From Folioceros fuciformis (lineage: Eukaryota > Anthocerotophyta > Anthocerotopsida > Anthocerotales), in assembly GCA_049999805.1 (NCBI GenBank), contig JBNGIO010006169.1:189427-211928 (forward strand): a stretch of 22,502 nucleotides of DNA, written 5' to 3'. The notes beneath the pieces were generated by a model. That model saw nothing but the letters and a program-made list of their open reading frames with translations, was not told the DNA's origin and ran no database searches. This document shows, piece after piece, positions 1 to 7,376 of this stretch (the first letter of the stretch is position 1; each line of letters starts with the position of its first letter). Position numbers and translations under genes: made by a program.

Positions 1-215
1 TGTGTTCCATCGCCTTCCTCGGTGTCGCGCTCTCTGCGGCTTTGTCTGCTTCCGCCATCATCGCGACGCTTGCTGTGACGCTGGTTGGCTTCCTGCGATC
101 CTAGGGTTTCGTGGTTGGGGCGCAACCGCAGCGGCTTTGGCTTCGGCCGCATCTGCGGAGAAGGGCAGGAATTTTGTAGATTGTTATCACTGGCGCTGGA
201 GGTGGATCGGGGGGG

Positions 216-224
216 ATGTTATGA
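216..224 (+). promoter_or_regulatory. tiny upstream ORF (Met-Leu-stop) of AdoMetDC leader
   Basis: ATG TTA TGA begins at 216 and is the first ATG in the window. Its TGA shares bases with the ATGATG that opens the next upstream ORF: the final A (224) is the first base of the second of those ATGs. This one-base overlap of a two- or three-codon ORF with a roughly 50-codon ORF is the known arrangement in plant AdoMetDC leaders. There, ribosomes initiating on the tiny ORF are thought to bypass the repressive small ORF when polyamines are low. Confidence 0.85.
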
Positions 225-376
225 TGGAAGGGAAGAAAAAGTCGCGGAGTAGGTTGCGACCGGATCACCTGCGCGAGAGTGCTCTGGGATATCTGATCGA
301 AGACATCCGTCCGAGGGGTGGAGTGGAGAAGTTTCACAGTTCCATCTACTCCGACTGCGGGCGGGAGCCTTCCTGA
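221..376 (+). CDS. conserved small upstream ORF peptide of AdoMetDC (polyamine-responsive translational attenuator)
   Basis: This 51-codon ORF starts MMEGKKKSRS, continues through ALGYLIEDIRPRGGVEKF and ends in DCGREPS. It matches the conserved plant AdoMetDC upstream peptide in its Lys/Ser-rich N-terminus, the GY-IEDVRP-GG-KF core and the C-terminal C-R-PS. In that family the peptide represses translation of the downstream decarboxylase ORF when spermidine or spermine is in excess, acting in cis on the translating ribosome. The start may be ATG 221 or ATG 224; both are in the same frame. The stop at 374-376 lies 200 bases before the main ATG. No intron interrupts it here. The peptide acts as a regulator and is not expected to have a separate enzymatic job. 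Confidence 0.92.
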   Translation: MMEGKKKSRSRLRPDHLRESALGYLIEDIRPRGGVEKFHSSIYSDCGREPS

Positions 377-449
377 CAGGACCAAGGAGGTGATCTCCCT
401 GCCTTGGAATCCAACTCCTTCTTGATTGGCCGCGGGAATTGGAGGAGAT

Positions 450-464
450 ATGTTGGATCGCTAG
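450..464 (+). promoter_or_regulatory. additional 4-residue upstream ORF between small uORF and main AdoMetDC ATG
   Basis: ATG TTG GAT CGC TAG (Met-Leu-Asp-Arg-stop) sits between the conserved small upstream ORF and the main start at 577. It is the only other ATG in this 200-base interval. A ribosome reinitiating after the small ORF would meet it first, so it could further damp translation. It could also lie in an intron of the leader, since plant AdoMetDC leaders commonly contain introns that cannot be mapped from this sequence alone. The reading is direct; the effect is inferred. Confidence 0.4.
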
Positions 465-576
465 CAAGGCAGGCGTAGGAGCAGAGAGAAATTGCGGTGG
501 AGCAAGTGAGCTTGGAAGCGAACGGGAGTTGATACGGGGGAGATCTGAGTAGGGGAAGGCCCCGGGGGGTGTGGAA

Positions 577-1767
577 ATGTCGTTGCCAGGGTTTGAGGGA
601 TTCGAGAAGAGGCTGGAAGTTGGATTTGCGGGGCCTGGCGCTGCGCAAGGAATCGGATTGCGCGCCATGGCCCGCGAAGAAATTGATGCTATGCTCAAGG
701 CGGCTGAGTGCACAATTGTGTCTCAGCTCAGCAACGAGCATTTCGACTCGTACGTCCTTTCGGAGTCGAGTCTGTTTATCTATCCTCGCAGCTTGGTAAT
801 CAAGACGTGCGGCACCACGAAGCTGCTCGAAGCTGTGCCCCTCTTGTTGGATTCAGCTTCCCGGCTGCATCTCAGAGCTGTGAGCTGCAGGTATACCCGT
901 GGTTCCTTTCATTTCCCCGCGGTTCAGCCCTATCCGCACAACAGCTTCAGGGAGGAGGTGCAATTTTTAGACAGGTTTTTCGGCCATCTTGGCGGACAGG
1001 ACCGCGGGGAGTGGGTGGTTATGGGCCAGGAAGAGGATCGCCACAAGTGGCATGTTTACTACGCGGTGGAGGACGGAGCATTGTGCAGGGAGGCTGATCC
1101 GGTGTACACGGTGGAGATGTGTATGACTCAGCTCGACTCGCTGTGTGCTTCACAGTTTTACAAGAGTGCTCTCCCATCGTCCTCGAAAATGACTCAAGTA
1201 TCAGGGATTGCTGATATCCTACCTGGATCGGAAATCTGCGATTTTGCATTCGATCCATGCGGCTATTCAATGAATGGGATGGAGGGAGCGGCATACTCCA
1301 CCATCCATGTGACACCGGAGGAAGCCTTCAGTTATGCCAGCTTCGAGGCCCAGGGTTACAACGAGGAAGACATCGCTTTGCAAGTTCTCGTGGACAGAGC
1401 CGCTGGCGTGTTCAGGCCGGAAGTCGTGTCTGTGGCGCTCTTTCTGACAGGAGATAACACTAGGGCGTCTACCTTGAACTCGTCTGTCTGTCCTCGAGGT
1501 TATTTTTGTTACAGAACATTCAGGAAGGAGTTATCGGGCGGAAGCGTGGTTGTCTATCACACTTTCAGGCGATCAAGCATTTGGAGCGGTTCCTTCATAG
1601 CCCCTCTGCCTCTGCTCCCCCAGCTCACTTCTGTGAACGTGGATGACGACACACCCAAGACTGTTCAGGGCCCGGACGACGATGGACCTCAACATCTCTT
1701 CCTGCCCTTGCCACCTTCAGAGCTCAACCCGTGGACACATCCAGAGAAGATGGTGGTATCCTTCTAG
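577..1767 (+). CDS. SAMDC: S-adenosylmethionine decarboxylase proenzyme
   Basis: This 396-residue pyruvoyl enzyme decarboxylates S-adenosylmethionine to supply aminopropyl groups for spermidine and spermine synthesis in the cytosol. The start is the ATG at 577 (MSLPGFEGFEKRLEV); the reading frame is open slightly upstream but only with GTG. The self-cleavage site is in YVLSESSLF: cleavage between Glu63 and Ser64 would turn Ser64 into the pyruvoyl group. Other family active-site residues are visible: Glu7 and Glu10 near the N-terminus, Cys78 in KTCGTTKLL, Ser231 in CGYSMN and His244 in STIHVTPE. The protein is about 30 residues longer than typical angiosperm enzymes because of a divergent Asp/Pro-rich C-terminal tail. 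The coding region has no intron, as is usual in plants. Translation is expected to be controlled by the upstream ORFs at 216-376. Confidence 0.96.
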   Translation: MSLPGFEGFEKRLEVGFAGPGAAQGIGLRAMAREEIDAMLKAAECTIVSQLSNEHFDSYVLSESSLFIYPRSLVIKTCGTTKLLEAVPLLLDSASRLHLRAVSCRYTRGSFHFPAVQPYPHNSFREEVQFLDRFFGHLGGQDRGEWVVMGQEEDRHKWHVYYAVEDGALCREADPVYTVEMCMTQLDSLCASQFYKSALPSSSKMTQVSGIADILPGSEICDFAFDPCGYSMNGMEGAAYSTIHVTPEEAFSYASFEAQGYNEEDIALQVLVDRAAGVFRPEVVSVALFLTGDNTRASTLNSSVCPRGYFCYRTFRKELSGGSVVVYHTFRRSSIWSGSFIAPLPLLPQLTSVNVDDDTPKTVQGPDDDGPQHLFLPLPPSELNPWTHPEKMVVSF

Positions 1768-4260
1768 CAATGCGGTAACTGTAGCCCTCATGGCGTAGCT
1801 TTAACGGTATACTCTACAGGAGCACGAGGAGAATAGTTATTTCGTGTCACGTTTTGCTGTGTTCAACAACTTTGACGTATGCCACTGTTCATCAGCATCT
1901 CTGTTTGCTGTTACAGTGCAACTCGTGAGCGTGAGCTCCCTGCACTGATCTATTATTGGGTCACTGCAATTCTATTCAATGTAGCTGTCTTGCCTTGCGT
2001 TGACTATGTTGTGTGCAATGTGCCGGACTTGTGTGATCCCAGAACTGTAGCCCCTGGCAGGCTCTGGCCTTGGGGGATGTCAGTTGCCTATCGGCATTTT
2101 CCCTCCACGTGATCCATCAATTTTCGAAATCCGAGCTGCTGCAGACTGTCCCGCGCTGTGCTGCCCATGTCGTCACACAGCCCACGCTTGTTCGTTGTAT
2201 TGTTTGTTTCTTCTGCCACTAGCCAGCACAATCGCCGTACCAAGTTCACCAGGTTCTGCGCATGACGAGAATCTGGTTGGGTTGCAGACTGCGTTTAACT
2301 TGCAGTGTGGCGGCTGCCCCCGAGCCGCCGCAGAAACCCTGAAGATTCCAGCAGCGATCCAGCTCTCATCACTGTTTTGCTTTTCTACTGCAGCCGGAAG
2401 CCGGCGTCCCAGTTGTATGTGTGTGTGTTGGTGTGTGCGTGTTTGAACAGTTTGATTCCTCTGGTTGGCCACTTGATGGAGCTGATTTGGCCATGTCCCG
2501 GGCGACACGGATTCCTCTGGCTGGCCGATTAAACGGTGAGTCAAGGGGGAGTGGAATCCGACTGTGCGAATAGGAAATTTCTACTGTGCACATGCGTCTG
2601 GAGGTCGTGGCTGCAGCTGTGACTGTAGCTGTGGCTGTGGCTGGCCTGCTAGTTCCGTCGCAACTCTTCGACTCCGTCCAACATTTACTTTGCAAGGATC
2701 GTTCGACATACTGCACGTCTGGACGAGGCACGTCTCTTCCAGCCACAGGGTTTCTCCTCCTCGGAAGTAATTACGCTCACCAACGGTACAAGTGTTGTTG
2801 CTCGAGTGGAGGTTCATAACCCTAATCCAATCCAGGTGGAGCGGTTAGGGCATCTCCGGCTCTCTTCTGTCATCCGATTGTCATACATACTGTGGAGAGT
2901 TACGATTGCACAAGGCCGCTGTCAGAAGCAGCCCCCATCAGAGTCCAGATGTGCCAGATGTGGTGAGGTTGGTAGGGATCTCTGGTTCCTTGCAGAAGGA
3001 ATCATCGAGAACGAGCATGGTAGGGCTCACGCGTGAGTGCCAACACTGCAGCCGAAGATGAAAGCTTCAAGAGGCTGTGCTCCGACTGCGCGTCTACCTG
3101 GAAGCTGCTGTTTAGCGGCGATCGTGTGAGGACAAAAGTCCTCTTGGCCACCACTGCCTGCTCTCATCAGCTACTCATCGTTCTTTCACAGGCTCTCTCA
3201 AGGTTCTCAACACGTTGTCAAACTCAACACCCGAGTAGTCCCGGTGTTGATGCTTCGCTGACGCCTTCACCAAACAACACGTCTGACCAGATGCCTGGAG
3301 GTGGCCACCTTCCTGCTCTGAGATGCAACAGACCTTCCCAGGCTGTGGTGCAAGCAAGACACGCGGTAGGAAGATACACAGGATACCTGAATCTTTACCT
3401 CCACCTCCTTCATGCAAGTGGAAGAAGATCGCAGTCAAAACGTGGGGCCTGATTGAAGAGGATGCGAGAATTTCCCATCGGCATCTACGGATTTCCAGGC
3501 TTCGGACTGAAGTGTCCTCCACAGCCGAGAGCAAAGAACCTCCACGCTCACTCACTCGTCGTTTGTGCGACCTCTGGCCGCCAGAATTCGCTGGGAAAGA
3601 AACGGGGCTGGGAGGATTCGATCGTGCCTGCGGTGGCGCGACTACTGTTGAACGTGAACCAATGAATTTCACGATCCCGTCGCAGCCGGATCAGCTCGCT
3701 TTGGTATGGGAATCACATGCTGCACGCCCACACGGCGCCACTCTGCCAATCTCGAATACATCGTCGTCCCAGGGGACGACAGACAGCACATATCCCCAGT
3801 GAACCTCACACGTCAGACGCTTGAAAGAGTAACTTACGGGAATAGATCCCGTTCTCGGTGTGGCTGGCCGCATCCACACTGTGAGGAGTAAAATCTGCAC
3901 TGGTGGAGGACCCCACCTCGTCCACTGCTCTCTACGTACATACTGTACTTGTTTCGTTTCCGAGGAGGATTATTCCGACTTCAGTTTCACAGTAAAGTCA
4001 CATTTGTATATATTTCAGTAGTTTATCGTGGTTATGTACCAGAGTGACTATGGTGACACAATATAAAATTTTGGAGAGGTAGAAAATAAATGTCAGTTTC
4101 TGCAGAAACGTTTTGGGCGGGAACTTTTTGTCATCACAAATTTGACCACATCACATTAGTACGGAGGTTCACATGGGCCATACCAATGTGATCATCATTA
4201 CAAAAGTCTCTCTACCCTTACATAGAAACTGGTTCTTTACTCAAACACGTTCTTCTTCCC
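1768..4260. other. unassigned region downstream of AdoMetDC (3' UTR and/or noncoding transcript, then intergenic)
   Basis: No open frame here resembles a known protein. From 1768 to about 3950 the base composition stays near that of the AdoMetDC gene, with a GT-rich stretch near 2415-2442 and many short unrelated open frames on both strands. After about 3950 the DNA becomes AT-rich, with TATATATTT and AATAAA-like strings around 4006-4090 that could mark a polyadenylation region. The block could be a long or spliced 3' UTR of AdoMetDC or a separate noncoding transcript. No tRNA or known small RNA was recognised. Confidence 0.3.
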
Positions 4261-4265
4261 AAGAA

Positions 4266-4337
4266 CTTAGGGTTAGGGGTTTTTGTGGCTCATGTGAAGA
4301 CGTATGGCTAGAATGTCGGTGCACTTAGGGTTAGGGA
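4266..4337 (+). repeat. telobox-like TTAGGGTTAGGG motifs (two short copies)
   Basis: ACTTAGGGTTAGGG occurs twice, around 4266-4277 and 4325-4336, each just over two units of a telomere-like repeat. Short interstitial telobox strings are common in plant promoters and intergenic DNA. They are too short to mark a former telomere end. No other function is visible. Confidence 0.4.
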
Positions 4338-4635
4338 TTTACACAACTCCTATTGCAAAGCACCAGCTAAGGTAGCACACAATTGCGAGAAAGGTGAACA
4401 ATAATGTAGGGGCTTTCTTGCCTTGTTTGAGGGCTTGTCTTCATAACTATGTGCATCATTTATGTGCATTGGGAGAAAGAAGCCAATACTTTAGGTTTGC
4501 TATTAGGACTTTGCACAAGTACGACATCCACAACAAGTGTGTGGCCGGAAACATGCAACCACACTTCAACATGGAATAGAAAAGATGCATGTATTTGCCT
4601 CAGGTGTGGCCTCCTCCTTCATCCATGCTTTCAAT

Positions 4636-4681
4636 CTCCTCCTTTGCCCACACTTTGAGCCTCCTCCTTTGCCCACACTTT
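4636..4681 (+). repeat. 25-bp tandem duplication (CTCCTCCTTTGCCCACACTTT)
   Basis: The 21-bp string beginning CTCCTCCTTTGCCC is present at 4636-4656 and again at 4661-4681, a 25-bp period, with a degenerate third trace near 4689 (CTCCTTTGTCTG). It lies just upstream of the larger duplicated block. Confidence 0.7.
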
Positions 4682-4740
4682 AGGATTTCTCCTTTGTCTG
4701 TCCACTCTCAAGATGTTTCCACTAGCTCCATCTACTCCCT

Positions 4741-4941
4741 ACACAAGATTGTTAGGGCTAGGTGTAGCCAAAACATATGGGCGGGAAGTCCATACCCTCA
4801 AAGCCATTCCCATAAGCATTGTTGGTGGCAATTTGCAATGCCTCCCCATAACACACAAGAGGCACACACCCATGTTGCCTCTGACTCATCCTCTGCAATG
4901 GTCACATCTCCAATGCTACATTTTGCAAATACTAACATCGA
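4741..4941 (+). repeat. 201-bp direct repeat, copy 1
   Basis: This segment runs from ACACAAGATTGTTAGGG to ACTAACATCGA and recurs 321 bp downstream with only a few substitutions, for example CCATACCC against CCCTACCC and CTGACTC against CTAACTC. Reading frames inside it are open but resemble no protein I know. It could be a fragment of a dispersed repeat that was duplicated locally. Confidence 0.9.
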
Positions 4942-4943
4942 TG

Positions 4944-5098
4944 CTTAAGCAAGATACACAAGATTGTTAGGGCTAGGTGTAGCCAAAACATACTTAAGCA
5001 AGATACACAAGATTGTTAGGGCTAGNNNNNNNNNNGTAGCCAAAACATACTTAAGCAAGATACACAAGATTGTTAGGGCTAGATGTAGCCAAAACATA
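4944..5098 (+). repeat. 49-bp tandem array, about three copies, with assembly gap
   Basis: Units beginning CTTAAGCAAGATACAC start at 4944, 4993 and 5050. The first period is 49 bp. The second is 57 bp only because ten Ns stand where a complete unit would have two bases. Each unit contains the left end of the 201-bp repeat (ACACAAGATTGTTAGGGCTAG...GTAGCCAAAACATA), and the last unit runs directly into copy 2 of it. The true number of units may be larger than shown. Confidence 0.9.
5026..5035. other. assembly gap (10 N)
   Basis: Ten undetermined bases lie inside the 49-bp tandem array, at a place where an intact unit needs two bases. This suggests that the assembler could not resolve the repeat count, so the gap length is a placeholder. 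Confidence 0.95.
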
Positions 5099-5262
5099 TG
5101 GGCGGGAAGTCCCTACCCTCAAAGCCATTCCCATAAGCATTGTTGGTGGCAATTTGCAATGCCTCCCCATAACACACAAGAGGCACACACCCATGTTGCC
5201 TCTAACTCATCCTCTGCAATGGTCACATCTCCAATGCTACATTTTGCAAATACTAACATCGA
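5062..5262 (+). repeat. 201-bp direct repeat, copy 2
   Basis: This is the near-identical partner of 4741-4941 at a constant offset of 321 bp. Similarity stops at ACATCGA; the sequence then continues GGGTGTAAAGATGCTTAAGC, which resumes a piece of the 49-bp unit start. Confidence 0.9.
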
Positions 5263-5990
5263 GGGTGTAAAGATGCTTAAGCATAGGATAGGCTCAGAGG
5301 TAGATTTATAGCAACACAAGTGTTGCCTTAGAGGTAGAGAAGTAGCAACTTCTTAGTAGTCGATTTGTATTTGTTTTTCTTAGGTTTGTGTAGGTACAAT
5401 TTTTGTTTGCACTGTAGTTTTGTTTCTACACCATTTGCAAATTTCTCCCTTTGCTTGGGAAAAATGAATAAGATCTCTTATCTCTTTTAAGTAAAATACT
5501 ATTTCTATTGTAGCCATGAACAATGTGAGTCATGGACGTGATATGTTTAAACAGTTAGAGTGCGTACTAGTAACTAGTTAGTTAACTAGGTATAGATAAC
5601 TAAGGTAAAATAATTAATTAATATAATATAATAATAATGATAATAATAATGATAATAATAACAATAACAACTAGCCATCAAAGTATGCCCATTGGACCAT
5701 CTCTTCTCTTTATTTCATGGAAATATAATAAACTTTTATGTCATATCATATGACTTGTATAGTTGGGTGCTAGAGTTTCAAAATTAAACCATGTAAGATG
5801 TAAGGAGTAGAGCGAGCGCTGCCCAAAAACAGAAAATAAAATCTTGACAAAAGTTGAAATCAATCTAATCTATGCCTGATAAGAAAGATAAGCGCTGTTT
5901 TACTACTACCATATGTTAATACTAGGAAGGCATTTTAAGTATGCTTAGCTTAGCTGCTAGTTGGATAGATTTCAGTATTGCTCAAGTTTC
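5263..5990. other. AT-rich intergenic DNA with AAT-type microsatellite
   Basis: No gene is visible. An imperfect trinucleotide run of AAT/ATA type (ATAATAATGATAATAATAAT...) covers about 5624-5670, preceded by short palindrome-like strings (ACTAGTAACTAGTTAGTTAACTAG) near 5567-5590. The stretch ends before the GC-richer presumed leader of the NECAP-like gene. Confidence 0.6.
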
Positions 5991-6447
5991 GGGTTTCACA
6001 TTTTCGTAAATCCTCCGATGTGAGTGCAGGAAGCTGTCGAGTTCACACTCCAGCAACGTGAGGCGGATCTGCATCGGTAGTGCTTCGAGGGTCGTGTCCT
6101 GCTGCCACATCTTTCATGCATCTGAACCTTGGAGGAGGTGCGAATTTTGGAGCAGGAGCACGAGCGGGCTGTACCGGTTCCTTGTAATTCTCGTTTGCCA
6201 TACGGAGGGCCGAGTAACACAGGCGAATTGAAGTGAAGATGTGCGTCTGGCTTGGTAGGGTTACCCGTGCGGCAAAGAGGGAAAGCTGGCTGATCTTGTT
6301 GCAGGTAGAGCAGCCGCAACGCTAGAGGTGAGGTGGATCAAGGATAACTTTCGGGCTTCGGGCTGGCAGGAGCTGAAGAGGGAGAAGCGAAGGGAAATCT
6401 GGTGATTCTCGCTCGACAGGAGCACCGAAGACGGACTGAGACCGAGG
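5991..6447 (+). promoter_or_regulatory. presumed leader/promoter of NECAP-like gene
   Basis: Base composition rises from AT-rich to balanced at about 5990, ahead of the NECAP-like ATG. No clear TATA box or conserved upstream peptide was recognised. Open frames on the opposite strand here have no recognisable content. The transcription start cannot be fixed from sequence alone. Confidence 0.3.
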
Positions 6448-7206
6448 ATGAGTGCAGAATTGGATGCCGATGAAGTTGTGGAAAATTCGGAGCTCGTGTT
6501 GTTTCAAGTGAAGGAGTGCTATGTCTACATGATACCTCCTCGGAAATCTTCGTCTTCTTTCAGGGCTGATGACTGGAACATCAACAAGTGGGTGTGGGAA
6601 GGGGGAATGAAGATTGTGGCCAAGGGGGAGCAGTGCAGCATCAAATTGCAGGATTCCAAGACGGGAGAGCTTTATGCTGAAGCTCCTGTCAGGAAGGATG
6701 AGCCGTTGCCGATTGAGCCAGTGATTGACAGCAGCAGGTACTTCGTGCTTCGTATTGAAGATGCTCAGTCTTCTGGCCGAGCCAGGCATGCGTTTATAGG
6801 GATTGGCTTCCGAGAACGGACAGAGGCTTATGACTTCCAGGCTGCCCTGCAAGATCATGTCAGCTATTTGAATAAGAAGAAGGAGGCTGAAGAGCTTGAG
6901 AAGGAATACCAGTCTAAGCCCGCAGTAGACTACAGCCTGAAAGAAGGGGAGACTCTCCGCCTTCAGCTCAAGACTGTGAATGCGAACTTGAGCGCAGTTT
7001 CAGCAAGAAGACGTCTTGCTGAGACTACTTCTCTGCAGAAGACATTGCCTCCTCCCCCATGTCCAGGGATTGTTGTTGTCAGGAGTCTGTCTGGGACACG
7101 TTTGCCCGAGGTTACAACCGAGGCAGCATCTGGTGCTGCAAACCAACCTGAATCAAATGTGGAGCAGCACGAAGATGACGATTTTGGGGATTTTCAGACA
7201 GCGTAG
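6448..7206 (+). CDS. NECAP-like adaptin-ear-binding coat-associated protein (DUF1681 family)
   Basis: This 252-residue protein has the NECAP N-terminal PH-like fold (DUF1681) at about residues 10-170. Family hallmarks are visible: CYVYMIPPR near residue 25, the tryptophan-rich DDWNINKWVWEG, the core SSRYFVLRIED, and AFIGIGFRERTEAYDFQAAL followed by a basic, Glu-rich helix. The low-complexity C-terminus ends EDDDFGDFQTA. Phe246-Gly247-Asp248-Phe249 after acidic residues fits the F-G-[PDE]-F type peptide that binds gamma-adaptin/GGA ear domains. NECAP proteins assist clathrin coats with AP-1/AP-2 cargo selection in the cytoplasm. The ATG at 6448 gives an N-terminus of family-like length. The gene is uninterrupted, whereas I expect introns in most plant homologues, so a retrocopy or intron loss is possible. 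It converges with the ABCC gene, with 170 bp between stops. Confidence 0.88.
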   Translation: MSAELDADEVVENSELVLFQVKECYVYMIPPRKSSSSFRADDWNINKWVWEGGMKIVAKGEQCSIKLQDSKTGELYAEAPVRKDEPLPIEPVIDSSRYFVLRIEDAQSSGRARHAFIGIGFRERTEAYDFQAALQDHVSYLNKKKEAEELEKEYQSKPAVDYSLKEGETLRLQLKTVNANLSAVSARRRLAETTSLQKTLPPPPCPGIVVVRSLSGTRLPEVTTEAASGAANQPESNVEQHEDDDFGDFQTA

Positions 7207-7376
7207 AGCATCTATGCAGGAAAGGAAAGGATAGTAAGGCGGGCTTCGGATCATTGTTGGGAGAGATTGGTTTCTGCCATGACATATGTCTCGTTCATAA
7301 TGATGGCGTAGAACAATGTGCCCAATGTTTGCAGGGTCTTTTATAACTCAAAGCGACAAACGACAGATTTAGGAAA

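Noticed and set aside
571-576. AdoMetDC start at 571 (GTG, giving Met-Glu-Met-Ser)
   Set aside because: The codon at 571 is GTG; the first ATG is at 577 and matches the family N-terminus (MSLPGFEGFEKRLEV).
3175-3802. Overlapping open frames on both strands (159 residues plus, 165 residues minus) as a protein gene
   Set aside because: Neither has recognisable motifs, composition is low-complexity (Arg/Ser/Pro-rich), and both strands are open in the same place, as expected by chance in GC-richer DNA.
4266-4337. Interstitial telomere marking a chromosome fusion
   Set aside because: Only about two telomere-like units per site, not in a tract; such teloboxes are common in plant intergenic DNA.
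4713-5311. Open frames through the duplicated block as repeated-domain proteins
   Set aside because: They are frames through a near-identical 201-bp DNA repeat and its tandem array; several frames are open at once and one crosses the N gap.
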